64,000 nucleotides of DNA from Rhabdophis nuchalis (GCA_039707465.1 CM077644.1:98072375-98136374), one strand, 5' to 3'; positions 32,083-44,778 are shown, counted from the first letter of the stretch. The notes: generated from the sequence alone by a model not told the origin. Made by a program: numbers and translations.

Positions 32083-32405
32083 TCCAGGTATTCAGCCAGT
32101 TATGAAAGGTTCTGGAGAAGTAGCAGAAATTTTGAGTAGTTCAGAGAACTGGCAAATAGGCTGGCCCACTCCCGCTGCCTCCTAGCCTCCCAGCTGATCT
32201 TCTTTTGTTGCCCTGAACAGGAGAACGGAACTTGAAAGCAGGTTAGTGGGGTGGGGAGGGAATGGGGATTTTGCAGTAAAGTTCCCCCAAGAGTGGGAAG
32301 GGAATGGGAATTTTGCAGTATCCTTCCCCTGCCACGCCCACAAAGCCACGCCCACAAAGCCACGCCCACGGAACCAGTAGTAAAACATTTTGAACCCCAC
32401 CACTG
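32083..32405. mobile_element. non-autonomous hAT-like element (same family as 51550)
   Basis: Contains 'aaggttctggagaagtagca', 'gggaattttgcagtatcctt' and 'cacgcccacaaagccacgcc', and ends 'gaaccccaccactg'. These segments occur in the same order in the smaller, cleanly bounded element at 51550-51760. The left boundary and 8-bp duplication are not clear here. Confidence 0.6.
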
Positions 32406-32715
32406 ATTATAGCCCTTTATTTTAAAACAATAATTTAATGTTGCACACAAGGAGGGTGCCCAAGCAATGCAGAGAAGAGCAATGACAAAGCAACCCCTTG
32501 CTATGGCCTGGCTACTCCAACAAGGGAGAGGAACCAGAATAGGACAACTCACCACAGACAACTCATCACGGTCAATTCTCCATGGCCAACCTGCTGTGGG
32601 ACAAGTCAACAATTCAATTTTATTATTGAAAATAATTTTTAAAATATTTTTAATTTTCGTCATTCACATTGCATTTTGTCCCTCCTTTGGCATTCTTTCT
32701 TGATTCTATTCCACT
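32406..32715. other. no gene recognised
   Basis: Nothing supported apart from a degraded CR1-like phrase at 32467-32480 ('gcagagaagagcaatg'). Confidence 0.4.
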
Positions 32716-33310
32716 ATTTATAATAATAATAATAGCAGAGTTGGAAGGGACCTTGTAGGTCTTCTAGTCCAAACCCCTGCGTGGGCAGGAACCTTATACC
32801 ATTTCAGACAAATGGCTATCTAACATCTTCTTAAAGACTTCCAGGGTTGGGGCATTCACAACTTCTGGAGGCAAGCTGTTCCAGAGGTTAATTGTTCTAA
32901 CTGTCAGGAAATTTCTCCTTAGTTCCAAGGTGCTTCTCTCCTTGATTAGTTTCCACCCATTGCTTCTTGTCCTGCCCCCAGGTGCCTTGGAGAATAGTTT
33001 GACTCCCTCTTCTTTGTGGCACCCTCTGAGATATCGGAACACTGCTATCATGTCTCCCCTGGTCCTTCTCTTCATCAAACTAGACATACCCAGCTCCTGC
33101 AACCATTCTTCATATGTTTTAGTCTCCAGTTCCCTAATCATATTGGTTGCTCTTCTCTGCACTCTTTCCAGAGTCTCTACGTCTTTTCTACATCGTGGCG
33201 ACCAAAACTGTATGCAGTATTCCAAGTGTGGCCTTACCAAGGCACTATACAGTGGCATTAACACTTCACATTTCTTTGATATTAGTGTAATTCTTGCCCT
33301 GTGGTGAATT
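32716..33310 (-). pseudogene. CR1 LINE, C-terminal fragment and 3'UTR
   Basis: The antisense frame 33264-32794 (156 residues) encodes LVRPHLEYCIQFWSPRCRKD, LERVQRRATNMI, SLMKRRTRGDMIAVFRYLRG and LRRNFLTVRTINLWNSLPPE, then the CR1 3' end ('agaagacctacaaggtccct' on the minus strand) and a short (ATT)n tail at 32719-32735. The frame has no stop but begins within the element because of 5' truncation near 33310, so it lacks the polymerase core. Its sequence is very close to the copies at 18554 and 62568. Confidence 0.82.
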
Positions 33311-33534
33311 GTTCCTAAAATTAGGGATGAAACTTTCTATTTAAAAACCAGGAAATGATGAAATGTTGTTCTATTGGACATTTAAAAAGAAAGCCTATGG
33401 GGAAAGGAGGGCGGGTTGGAGAAAGAAAAATAATGAAAGACAACATTTTCCACCTTCTATTCAAAGGAGAAACTTCTATTTAGAAGACATGTGTTCTATC
33501 CCCTGGGCTATTTTAACATCCCTTGTAGAGTTAG
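33311..33534. other. no gene recognised
   Basis: Short unique stretch; purine-rich around 33360-33440. Confidence 0.4.
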
Positions 33535-33542
33535 CTCTAGAA

Positions 33543-33671
33543 CAGGGCTGTCAAACTTGTGGCCAGATGTGTCCCACACTGGCCATGCCCACGCCCGGTT
33601 TATTGAAGGGGGGGAAGTTGCAATACATCGTGTGACGATGCCGTGAAGACACAGGTTTGAAACCCGCTGTT
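33543..33671. mobile_element. probable hAT remnant
   Basis: Begins 'cagggctgtcaaacttgtgg' after the target-like octamer 'ctctagaa' (33535-33542), which fits nTCTAGAn. It ends near 'aggtttgaaacccgctg', an imperfect inverted match to the start. The right 8-bp copy is not convincing. Confidence 0.5.
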
Positions 33672-34445
33672 TCTGAAATCCCCAGAAGATGTTAGGCTAA
33701 CATGGTAACCATAGATGCAAGTGAAAGCTTGTTTTTGCCTCTGCAAAGTAGCTGGAAGGCAGCCTACAAGAAGCACACTGGAGACAGGAATGCACAAGGA
33801 GTGTAAAGGGAAGGGAAGTCCTTTAAAATCATAATTGAAAAACACACCCTTGAAGGGAGGCAGCTGAGTATAGAGTGACATCATCCATTCTTGGGTGCTG
33901 GCCTGTTTTAGAGATGGGGCAACCAAGCAGGGGAGACATAGTTGGCATTTACCTATCTCAGAGCATTTATTTTTTGCCTCAATTTCCCTGTCAGAATGGC
34001 TTGCCAAGTGCACATTTCCATCTTTTGTCTGTTTTGGTTTCTGCTATGTGATTGTAAGTGCAGCACTACATATTGATGAGTGCATGTTCCAGATCCTTAA
34101 GCGATCCAACCCTGCAACTTTCCCAGGGAGTATTATTCCTTCCTTGGGTAATCATTTTTAGAAAGAACAGATTGCTGACAATCATTTACAGTTCATTCAT
34201 TGCAGGAAAACTGTAGAGTCTATGGCCTTGTAGGAATAATTGATTAATGCAGGTTTCTCATCCTGAAGCAGAATGTTGATTCCCAGAAGGACGAGTATTT
34301 TAGCAGCATTAAAGCATGGCTAGGAAAAAGGGAAGAAATCATTTCAGAGGGGAAAAATAAGTCAAAGAAGTTTACATCTAATATCCTGAATCAAATTGGT
34401 GGCCTGGGCAATATATCAAAATCCAAAGAAATTAATTCTTTCATG
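33672..34445. other. no gene recognised
   Basis: No supported gene or repeat. An 88-codon frame at 33895-34161 lacks recognisable features. Confidence 0.4.
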
Positions 34446-34450
34446 TAATC

Positions 34451-34749
34451 TGTTGAGTCCCCAAGCCTATGTCCCAGACAGCTCGTCTGGTAACCTATGA
34501 GTCACCGCATTCCGGAGCTGAGCCAGCAGCTGCAGTGATTAACAGAGACAAGCTGTCTGGAATCTGTCTGGAAAGGAGTCACAATGTTGCAATTGCATTG
34601 CTAGGAGTTTCCTGCCTGGTAACTCTATATAAGAGGTTGCCAGAGAAGAAACCTTGCCAGTTGAATCTTGTGTGTGTTGTAAATAGTGTGAATAAACGTT
34701 CCTGTTGTTTTGACCATGCCTGAGTCGGAATCCTTTGTCTGATCTAACA
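34451..34749 (+). repeat. left LTR of the mag-like Gypsy element
   Basis: Contains a TATA box 'ctatataagagg' near 34624-34635 and a polyadenylation signal 'aataaa' at 34691-34696. These place the U3-R boundary near 34655 and R-U5 shortly after 34700. Identical to the right LTR. Confidence 0.92.
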
Positions 34750-34843
34750 CTGGCGACGAAGGTGGGATTCAGGCCGTGGCCTTAGAACGCAACGGGTAAC
34801 GAATACTTCAACAACAGAGCGCAGCGCGACGCACAGCCTCACC

Positions 34844-37800
34844 ATGGCTACGGCGACAATGCCTCCGTTTGCACCGTTCGACCCGATGAAGGAACAATGG
34901 GCTTCCTTCTTAGCCCGGTTCGAGTGCTTCTTGATAGCCAGCGACTACGGCGAACTCGCGCCTGCCAGGTAGCTGAGCCTATTCCTCCAGTGCGGCGGCC
35001 CTGAATTGTTTGCTACCGCCCGAACCATAGCAGCACCCGCAGCGGTGCACGAAGTGCCGTGGGACGATCTCCTGGCCCGCCTGAGAGCACACTACGCGCC
35101 GGCGCCTTCCCGCATAGCGCATCGCTATGCATTCAGGCAATGTGTGCAACAGCCGCAACAGTCGGTAGCCGAGTTCCTGCAGAAATTGAGAGCGACCGCA
35201 ATCCCCTGCGAGTTCCCTGCTGGCTTCCTGGAGGAATCCCTACTGGAGCAGTTTGTATGCGGCGTAAGAGACATCCGCCTAAAGCGCCGCTTGCTTTCAA
35301 AAACTGTCCTGACTCTCGAGCAAGCGGTGGAAGAAGCAAGCGCGACAGAATTGTCGCAGATCTCCACATCCGACATGGGCCGCGCGCGCCCTCCTCTTTT
35401 CCCCACTCCGCGAGCGTGTCTGGTAGACGAAATAGCGCCGCTGGATGAGCTGGAGGAGGAAGACCGTGGGGACTGCATGAGGGTGACCGGGCGCGTGCTG
35501 AATCGTGCATTCACACCGCAGCAGAAGTCCGGGAACTGCCTAGGCTGCGGAGGGGCCCACCAGAGACCAGAGTGCCCATTCAAGGCATCGGTGTGCCGCA
35601 GATGTGGCAGGAAAGGACACCTAGCAGCTGTGTGCCGTGCTGCCACTCCAGCGACAACGCCAGCTGCCTCCTCCAGAACCGTTCCACCAGGACAACGAGG
35701 GTCGCAGAAATGTTCAGGACGCTACCAGCCACAGCCGACCGACTGCTTCGCGCTGGCGGAGATGCCCCCAGCTCTAAGCTACGACCAGGCAGAGAGTAGG
35801 AGACTGTCAACAGTGGTTTGCTTAGAGGGGGTGGGGGTAAAAATGGAAATAGATTCAGGGTCCTCTAGATCACTCATGTCCTGGGCGCATTTAGTTAAGC
35901 TTTGCCCCAAGCTCAGGAAGCGGGATCTCGGCCCCACAGCGACGATCCTGAAAGATTACCAGGGCTCACAAATTCCCATTCTAGGTCTGCACAGAGTGAG
36001 AGTAGACTACGGCCCCTTCCACGGATCCCTTCCCATCCTGGTAGTGGCCAAACCCCTAGCTGCCTTGATCGGATTGGACTGGTTTCCAGCCTTGGGACTG
36101 TCAGTCCAAGGAGTACACAGCGTGCCAGCCAGTTCTCCGGTAGACGAAGTAATCAGAGAGTTCAACGACGTCTTTGATGGCAGCTTAGGAACGTACAAAG
36201 GCACTCCAGTTTCCCTAAATTTGGACCCCCAGGTTGCTCCAGTCCGCTTGAAGGCCCGCAGGCTGCCGTTCGCGCTGAAGCCCAAGGTTGAAGCGGAATT
36301 GGATCGATTGGTGGCGCAGGGCGTGCTCGAACCCGTCGATCAGGCGAAATGGGAGACCCCAATTGTGGTCCCCATTAAGCCCGACGGGTCCGTGAGGATC
36401 TGCGCCGACTATAAGTCGACGATCAACCTCGGGCTTCAGGCGAACCCATACCCGGTTCCGGTGGTGCAAGACCTACTCCACTCATTGGGACGAGGTCGAG
36501 TGTTCGCGAAACTGGATATGGCGCAGGCCTACCAACAGCTCCCGGTGGATGACGAGGCTGCGGAAGCGCAGACCATCGTGACCCACCGTGGGGCTTTCCG
36601 CTGTCGCCGTCTCCAATTCGGCGTGTCCGTAGCCCCGGGGATCTTCCAGAGCCTCATGGAGCGACTGCTCCATGGGCTCCCTGGCGTTGTACCGTATTTT
36701 GACGACGTCCTGATTGCTGCTTCCAGCATATCAGAACTCGCCAAAACGTTACGGAAGGTCCTCAGAGTTTTCAGGGGCGCGGGTTTAAAGTTGAAATGCA
36801 GCAAATGTACGTTTGCTGCGCCTAGGGTGGAATTCCTGGGTTTCATGATTGACGCCCAAGGAATTCACCCAACCCCCTCCAAGGTCGAGGCCATCCAAAA
36901 GGCCCCCACTCCTGCCTCCAAAACGGAGCTGCAGGCATTCCTCGGCCTTTTGAGTTTCTACGCGCCGTTTATTCCCCATAAGGCATCGCTAGCCGATCCG
37001 CTGCATCGGTTGCTCGACCGATCCGCGGCCTGGCACTGGGGCAGCCGCGAAGCACACGCGTTCGCGGCTGTCAAAGCCATGCTCGCGTCAGATGCGGTAC
37101 TAGTCCAGTACCATGACAGGCTTCCTCTGACGCTTGCGTGCGATGCCTCCCCTTTTGGCCTGGGGGCTGTCCTTAGCCACGTCTTTCCAGACGGCTCGGA
37201 AGCCCCCATTGCTTTTTACTCCCGGACAATGTCTCAAACGGAGAGAAACTACAGCCAAATCGACAAGGAGGCTTTGGCTGTAGTGTCCGGGATTAAGAAG
37301 TTCCACAATTACCTCTATGGGCGGACCTTTTCTGTTGTCACAGACCATAAGCCGCTCCTTGGGCTATTGGCCGGTGACCGTCCGACACCCCCCATCCTGT
37401 CGCCCAGGATGACCCGCTGGACGGAATTCCTGGCAGCGTATGACTATACGCTGCTATACCGTCCTGGCAAGCAGATAGGGCATGCTGATGCCCTAAGCCG
37501 CTGCCCTCTCCCGGGGCCGGATCCGGCCCCTGTGCCTGCTCTCTCTGTCCTGATGGTCGCGGAGTCGGACTTGCCCCTGTCCTCTTCCGCCGTTGCCGCT
37601 CACACCCGCGCAGACCCCGTCCTCGCCCAGGTCTGCCGATGGGTGCTGAGAGGCTGGCCTTCGGGCAGTGTGGCTGAAAACTTTCGGCCTTACAAGTCAC
37701 GCCAGCTGGAGCTCTCGCTCCATTGCGGGTGCTTGTGTTGGGGAGATCGAGTCATCGTCCCTTCCCCTCTCCGGCACATGGTTCTTCAGTCGCTCCATGC

Positions 37801-39190
37801 CAACCACCCAGGCATCGTCCGTATGAAGGCATTGGCCCGGAGCTATGTCTGGTGGCCCGGCATGGACGCTGAAGTGGCGGAATGGGTGGCCGCCTGCTCC
37901 TCCTGCCAATCGTCCCGGCCGGCCCCGCCGGTCTCCCCGCCGAGGGAGTGGGACGCCCCCAGGTGCCCATGGTCCAGGCTCCACTTGGATTTCGCGGGTC
38001 CCTTCCATGGCCAGAATTTCCTCGTGGTGGTGGATGCGTTCTCACGCTGGGTGGAGGTGATTCTCATGGCTTCCACCACAGCGGAGAGCACGGTGCGTGC
38101 CTTGCGCCGTCTGTTTGCGACCCACGGGTTGCCGGACGTCGTTGTGTCCGACAATGGACCCCAATTTCAATCCTCCACCTTCTTGGACTTTCTGGCCACC
38201 CAAGGGATCCGCCACGCGCCGGTCGCCCCTTATCACCCGGCGTCTAATGGACGCGCGGAACGAGCCGTGCGCTCAGCCAAGGAAGCCTTGGCCCGTTTGG
38301 ATAAAGGGGACTGGCAGGCAAGGGTGGCCGCGTACCTTTTGGGACAGCATGTCACACCTTGCCCAGCCACAGGGAAAAGCCCCGCGGAGCTCTTGATGGG
38401 CCGACGCTTGCGGACCACTCTGGACAGACTGCACCCCGATTACGACGGGTTGCAGAGGGGCAACCTGCAGATTCCCACTCCTCGTTTATTTGAAATTGGG
38501 GACCTGGTTTGGGCAAGGAACTTTTCAGGGGAGCCGCGATGGATTGCCGCAACCATTTTGGACGTAACCGGACCCTGTTCTTACAGAGTCGGCCTTCAGG
38601 ATGGATCCGAGTGGCGGCGCCACCTGGATCAACTGAGGCGCCGCCTGCCCGAAACAGCAGTCACCACGCCAGGCCGTTCCTGCCCGTTGGCCCCCGTTGG
38701 GCCGTTGTTCTCTGCTCAAGCCGAGCAGTTGTTTGGAACCCCGGAGTCCCTAGCCGGTCCAGACCTCGTATCGGCGGGAACAGCACGGGGAGACCGCCAG
38801 GACCTCACAGCCCAATCTGACTCTCAGCTGGGGGCCTCGCCCATCGGGGAACCACCCTACCAGAATAATACTCGCCAGCAAATGCCAACTACCTCAAGCC
38901 CGGTCGCCACGCCCCCTCACCCGGACTTGCTAGGGTCGCCATTGCCGCCTACGGCGACTCCACCTCCGAGGGCAGGCCGCGATGACGTAGGCGAAGGCTC
39001 CGTGTCCCACAGGGAGGAGCCTCCTCAAGAACTAAGGCGGTCAGGGCGGACCCGACACCGCCCCGCCTATCTGAACGACTACGCGTGCGCATGTACTGTG
39101 TTGGACAGAGAACCTAGACACATGCGCACTGACTATGGGGGAAGGAGTGTTGAGTCCCCAAGCCTATGTCCCAGACAGCTCGTCTGGTAA
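34844..39190 (+). pseudogene. gag-pol of the mag-like Gypsy element, one in-frame stop
   Basis: The ATG at 34844 opens a frame that reaches an amber codon at 34970-34972. The same frame is then open to 39190, with the rest of the protein (about 1394 residues counted from 35006). Counting from 35006: capsid-like region; two CCHC-type knuckles near 178-211; protease with MEIDSGSSRSLMS near 279-290; reverse transcriptase with KLDMAQAYQQ and the catalytic YFDD near 564; RNase H with ACDASPFGLGA near 710; integrase zinc motif HANHPGIV...CSSC near 931-965; integrase core with DFAGP (~995), SDNGPQF (~1049) and NGRAERA (~1082). The protein ends inside the right LTR. One stop near codon 43 is the only visible defect; it could block expression of this copy. 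Confidence 0.88.
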
Positions 39191-39446
39191 CCTATGAGTC
39201 ACCGCATTCCGGAGCTGAGCCAGCAGCTGCAGTGATTAACAGAGACAAGCTGTCTGGAATCTGTCTGGAAAGGAGTCACAATGTTGCAATTGCATTGCTA
39301 GGAGTTTCCTGCCTGGTAACTCTATATAAGAGGTTGCCAGAGAAGAAACCTTGCCAGTTGAATCTTGTGTGTGTTGTAAATAGTGTGAATAAACGTTCCT
39401 GTTGTTTTGACCATGCCTGAGTCGGAATCCTTTGTCTGATCTAACA
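39148..39446 (+). repeat. right LTR of the mag-like Gypsy element
   Basis: Identical to the left LTR. The gag-pol frame ends 43 bp inside it, at 39190. Confidence 0.92.
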
Positions 39447-39451
39447 TAATC

Positions 39452-39849
39452 AAAGTTGTCTAGCAACTCCTTAAGTGCAAACATTATATTTGAAGAAGGA
39501 AGCTTCTGGATTTAGGGAAAACACAGCTGTGAATAGAGTAAGAATGCTTTCAGAATGTAGAGTGGAGTCCAAAGAGGAGGGAGGGAAGGAAGGAAGGAAG
39601 GAAGGAAGGAAGGAAGGAAGGAAGGAAGGAAGGAAGGAAGGTTTCTCATTTTACTTGGAACAATTCTAGGGCAAAACATAATGAGAAGTTTGTGAAGGGC
39701 ACTAAAATTGTCAGCAATTACAGCCATGGAAAAAAATAAAATGAACGAAGGCCTTCATAATAGCTAAGCTACATTTTTCTCCACATCATATCCACATTTT
39801 GGAGTGACTAATATTCAGCAAAGTCTAAAAAATCTAATGTGTTCATCAT
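39452..39849. repeat. unique DNA with (GGAA)n array at 39577-39641
   Basis: About 16 tandem GGAA/GAAG units at 39577-39641. The flanks hold no gene. Confidence 0.9.
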
Positions 39850-39912
39850 TCAGAGAATGCTGTAAAGCACTATGGAGCAGTACATATAAGTCTAAGTGCT
39901 ATTGATATTCAT
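39850..39912 (+). mobile_element. tRNA-SINE 3' end fragment
   Basis: Reads 'gctgtaaagcactatggagc' and 'tataagtctaagtgctattg', the last 60 bp of the SINE seen whole at 18141. Confidence 0.7.
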
Positions 39913-40264
39913 AAAAAAATGAAATAAACATTATGTCATTGCAACATAAGTACCAACATGCTTACAAAAGTGGCAGAGCCTACATCAAGTAGCATAATAC
40001 TTGTTTCATTATTTACTTTCTTTGAGCCCTCATCCCAGTGCTCTTCTATTACTCATAGAATTATAAATTGTTCAAGCTGTTTGCACATTTCTGACCATGG
40101 TTTGTGCCTTGTTATATATCAATTAATAAATTAGATAAGCCTGCATAAGAAATTGATATGTGGGAATGGTTTGACAGGGACAGACAATACATATTTAGCA
40201 ACATAACTTCTGATGATAAATTGCCAGTACTATTTACTCATCTTTACTTTTGGGTGTGATTAAA
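39913..40264. other. no gene recognised
   Basis: AT-rich DNA without supported features. Confidence 0.4.
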
Positions 40265-40490
40265 TCAGGTCAGCCCAGCTAGGTGGCATTACCTAGCCAA
40301 ATTTCCTAAAGCTAAACAAGGTCAGACCTTGGTTGAGTGCACCATCAAAATCCCCCAAGCTGCAGAATAGCTTAGGAAGTCAAAAAAGCACCCTGGAGAA
40401 AAGCAGTAGCAAATCAGTTTGTACTGTTGCCTAAAAAATTACCAGGATGTGTCCATAAAATTAAAATACTTGAGCTCAACTCAAAAGGAG
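40265..40490 (+). mobile_element. probable 5S rRNA-derived SINE
   Basis: The head contains 'aaagctaaacaaggtcagac' and 'cttggttgag', resembling the 'GAAGCTAAGCAGGGTCGGGC' to 'CTGGTTAGTA' promoter region of 5S rRNA. The body 'gcagtagcaaatcagtttgt' and 'tgttgcctaaaaaattacca' is like squamate SINE bodies. The copy is diverged. Confidence 0.5.
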
Positions 40491-40828
40491 ATTGCCCTTT
40501 TCAAACTGAGTAAGGCACTTTGTATATGGTGTGAATAATTTCACACGAGTCAACGAGTCAACGAGTCATAATGCATTCTCAAGTGTTGGGAGTGAAACAG
40601 TTGGTAAAATGAGCAATATTTTTTTCTTAATCATTTTTGTCCAAATTGCATTTCCCCCCAATTTCCTTAGTTATTTTCTCCCTATTCCTACTTTTTTCTC
40701 CCTGTAACTTGTTTCTAATCATTGTGGTTAGCAGCCCTGCTTTCAAAAGGCAGGGATAGATTCATTTATTCAATTTGTACAGCTGCCCATGTCAGACAAG
40801 TGGCTCTGGATGCTGAACAATCATAACG
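40491..40828. other. no gene recognised
   Basis: Short repeat 'gagtcaacgagtcaacgagtc' at 40547-40568 (three copies of a 9-mer). Otherwise unique AT-rich DNA. Confidence 0.45.
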
Positions 40829-41310
40829 GTGTTAGTTATCATCTTCAAAGCGCTCCATGGCTCGGGACCTAGCTATCTGCGAGATCGGATCCTGCCCCAC
40901 ACATCCTCACGACCGATTCGCTCCCACAGAGAGGGGCTTCTCCGGGTGCCGTCCACTAGACTTTGTCAGCGGGCGACGCCCAGGGGAAGGGCGCTCTCTG
41001 TGGCGGGCCCGGCCCTCTGGAACGACCTTCCCCCTGATATTAGAACGACCACCGACCTCCGCTCCTTCCGGGTAAAATTGAAGACCCATCTCTTTCGACT
41101 GGCCGGCCTTGAATAGTTCTCTCTGTCTTTTAATTACAAATTTTAATGGGTTTTAATTATATATTTTTAGCATGGGTAGATTTATTTAATTCTATTTTAA
41201 GTAATGTTTGTATTTTGTATATTGTTTTTAATTATGCCTGTGCACCGCCCCGGGTCCCTGTGGGGAGAGGGTGCGGTTAATAAATCTTAATTTTATTATT
41301 ATTATTAACT
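40829..41310 (+). pseudogene. L2-clade LINE, extreme C-terminus and 3'UTR
   Basis: The 95-codon frame 40829-41116 encodes FKALHGSGPSYLRDRILPHT, GEGLL-like and LWNDLPPDIR motifs of the L2-clade C-terminus. The 3'UTR follows, with 'accgccccgggtccctgtgg', and ends in (ATT)n near 41308. It is 5'-truncated, open and close in sequence to the copy at 7345. The 3'UTR matches the fragment at 20516-20715 in antisense. Confidence 0.82.
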
Positions 41311-41539
41311 AATTACCCACATAATATTTCATGACTTCATATCGGTCCCATTGAAGCTTGCTCGGAAAACAGAAGTGTAGAACTTTTGTCAGGGGAAGGG
41401 AATCTGTGACATGCCAGGCCAAAAGGTAGATGGGGCCAGGACAACAGTGAAATGAGATATAATTAAATTTAAAGCAAGTGTAATTAAAATTAATAATATT
41501 AACATTTCTCATTTTACGCTGGCATTTGTACATCTTAAA
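41311..41539. other. no feature recognised
   Basis: AT-rich DNA. Confidence 0.4.
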
Positions 41540-41800
41540 ATTGCTCCGTTTCCTCTTTAATAAACATGCTACTGCAGCACAAAAAAAATCATATACTTGC
41601 TCTAGTTTTTCTTTTTTTGTTGCATATCTATAATTTTCTATCATTCGTTCCACTGTCCCTGTCAAACGTAGCTACCTTTATGCTTGGCACATTCATTTTC
41701 AGATCCCTATTCCTTGTTGCATCCTATAATCTAACATTTGTTGCAAATAATTGAGGTTCTTGGCCAACAATAGGGCATCATCTGAACCAAAAGTGCCCAT
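41540..41800 (-). pseudogene. degenerate RTE-like LINE fragment
   Basis: The minus strand translates, with frame changes, to SDDALLLAKNLNYLQQML and later LTGTVERMIENYRY. The first resembles the (A)DDALLLAEN segment after the YADD/FADD box in RTE-type reverse transcriptases. It resembles the degenerate element at 54850-55760 on the opposite strand. Many stops make it a fossil. Confidence 0.38.
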
Positions 41801-42984
41801 CATTCTTGTCCCTAAACAACAAACAGCAAATGTCATCCCAAGCATCTCTCTTACATGTATCTATAAATAGGTTAAGCAATCAAGGGAACATCACCCATCT
41901 GTTACTTCCCACTCATTGTTGAATCTTTCACAATATCCCATTGATTGATTATCCACATGCTTTACTTCTTTTATCCTGCATCTTTTAGTCTCTTATCATA
42001 AGACACCAAATTAGTCATGCTTTAGATTTTAATGGATTTCTTTGTCATGTGCATGTATGAATAGATTTCTACTTAAAACACATAGAAAAAAAGGAGCAGA
42101 TCTTTCCTAAGTAGATGCTCATGCAACGTCCTCGTTCCCCTTCATCTTAGGGCCACTCGATCACTTTTTCTGCATTTTTTCATCCAACCATTCATATCAC
42201 TTAGAGGAATATTTTTCCCTGGATTGGAGAGGAAATGGGCATGCAAGCTCTGTTGTTTTGAAATCGATAAGTTTTTCTTATTCATGAACTGGTTGAGAAA
42301 CATGAAGCTTATGAAATAGGATTAATACTGTACCGCACCACATGCTATTGATATTTTATGCCATTCTTTAAATGTCTTTCTTAGTGCTATTGATTTTGGT
42401 ATTGTTTTTATATAGTATGTTTCAGCACTTTCCAGATTTTACAGTGGCCATCTCAAAAAAGTCTATGCATCCCTATTCAGACATTAAAATAGCATCAGCC
42501 AATATAGGCTTCATGCAAACATGCATAATTTTTTTTTAAAAACTTTGGTATAAACAAGCATAGTAAGCATATAAGTATACACACATTCCTTCAAATTCAT
42601 AGCACCAGCCCTATACGAATAACATCTATTCTAGGACCTTTCTCATAGAATTAATATACTATTTTAATGGGCTAACCCTATTCCTGAAAAGACTATCTTT
42701 TAAGGATACAAAGAAAAAGGGGTCTTTCTCTTTATGGTTTAAAATACTTAACTTCAGATCTGATTCAGGAAATTTAGCAAAATGTTCCCATGCCTGGGGT
42801 TAGTGTGTTTATGAAGCTTCTGTCATTTTTTTTTAATGTTATGTGGAGATTTTGTCGAGAGAGTCTGACATTTATATTTTGTTGTCAATGGCAGCTGTTT
42901 TAATAGCATATTGTGATGCTGTAAGCCACCCAGAGTCTTCCCGGAGTTAGTGGCTCTTATATATTTTACTACTATAAGATAATA
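41801..42984. other. no gene recognised; LINE or SINE tail near 42905
   Basis: 'gctgtaagccacccagagtc' at 42918-42937 is the kind of 3' end found on squamate SINEs or CR1-L3 LINEs. The rest is AT-rich and unassigned. Confidence 0.4.
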
Positions 42985-43047
42985 ATAATAGTTAGGAGCT
43001 ACCAACCAGCCCCAAAGGCTGTGAATCTCACCAAAGATTAACAACAA
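42985..43047 (+). mobile_element. R4-type LINE 3' fragment
   Basis: 'gctaccaaccagccccaaag' and 'tgaatctcaccaaagattaa' recur at 43933-43980, between trinucleotide repeats. It is a short 3'-terminal scrap. Confidence 0.55.
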
Positions 43048-43680
<633 letters not shown>

Positions 43681-43684
43681 GTTG

Positions 43685-43777
<93 letters not shown>

Positions 43778-43820
43778 TAATTATAAGAATAAGTATATAA
43801 GTATAATTAATAATAATAAT
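43681..43820 (+). repeat. (TTA)n(GTA)n array
   Basis: About 16 TTA units followed by about 15 AGT units, then AT-rich sequence. Confidence 0.95.
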
Positions 43821-44107
43821 GTTCAGTTGGCTGAGTTTCATGTTTCATGAATAAAGTAAATAATAATAATGCTTATATCCTCCGATGTTAACTTAACAGT
43901 TCCTAGGTCCTTGGTTAGGACTCGAGCTGTTGAGCTACCAACCAGCACCAAAGGCTGTGAATCTCACCAAAGATTAACCACAGAATAATAATAATAATAA
44001 CAACAACAACCACCACCACCACAACAACAACAATCACCCTACTTGGTACAGCTTATATCCTCCGATGTTATCACAAATATTATTGACTGGCACTGATGGT
44101 TGATATG
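43821..44107 (+). mobile_element. three further R4-type LINE 3' ends
   Basis: 43821-43862 repeats the last 45 bp of the first copy ('gttcagttggctgagtttca'). 43868-43983 ('gcttatatcctccgatgtta' to 'caccaaagattaacc') and 44036-44107 ('tacttggtacagcttatatc') are diverged 3' ends of the same clade. Each is separated by AAT, AAC or CAC trinucleotide repeats. Confidence 0.6.
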
Positions 44108-44108
44108 G

Positions 44109-44139
<31 letters not shown>

Positions 44140-44773
44140 TATATATTATAAACTACACTTTCAATCTGCAAAGAGGCACAAAGTTTTAGGGAAGGAGATA
44201 ATATGCATGAAAGGATATTCTTCCCTTGCCATCCTAAGTGAAGCAGTAGTATAGTAATTATTTTACTCTATGTTACTTTGTCATGGGAAATTTAGCAGGA
44301 CACATCTTGAGGGATATTAAATTTTAGTAGCCTGACATCTATAAAATTCCTTTACTTTTCCTTAAATATTGAATATTAGAATCAGGCTTCTTTGAAACAT
44401 GCACCTTTAAAATCAAACTATTTTCTTATACCTTGAACAATGCTCTGACTGTAGATCACATTAAAATTATATTAGTATCTATTTGGCTTTGAAATTTTTG
44501 CTTTTTCTCCCCTTTCTTCTTTTTCTCTCCAATCACCTCAAACTCACCATTATGACAAACAGCAACATTTGGCTGTTTCCTCCGTCAGTTCTCCTCCACT
44601 GTTTGTTCTTAACTGTCTTTAGTTAATATCCCTCAATTCCCCCTTCCAGACAAGTGCTAGATTATTTGCTGCGGGATATATACTTTTGTGGGAGATATCA
44701 AAAAGCTTGGTGAGTGGCAGGCAGAGATTGTCCTATTACACCCATATAAGTAGATGTGATATGAAGTTCCATA
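44108..44773. other. (ATT)n then unique AT-rich DNA
   Basis: (ATT)n to about 44140; after that no recognised feature up to the target duplication of the chromovirus. Confidence 0.6.
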
Positions 44774-44778
44774 GGAAG

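Larger units (their letters stand above)
34451..39446 (+). mobile_element. mag-like Ty3/Gypsy retrotransposon (4996 bp)
   Basis: Two 299-bp LTRs (34451-34749 and 39148-39446) bound by TG...CA, with the 5-bp target duplication 'taatc' at 34446-34450 and 39447-39451. The LTRs are identical by eye. After the left LTR the primer-binding site starts at 34751 ('tggcgacgaaggtgggattc'). Compared from memory with the 3' end of serine tRNA (GCT anticodon), 18 of 20 positions pair. A polypurine tract ('gactatgggggaaggag') ends at 39147. The internal region is GC-rich and encodes one gag-pol frame. Mag lineage is inferred from the serine-type primer site and reverse transcriptase motifs. Confidence 0.92.

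Noticed and set aside
35125..38720. Many open frames antisense to or offset from the mag-like gag-pol
   Set aside because: Shadows caused by high GC content; the sense frame has all expected domains.
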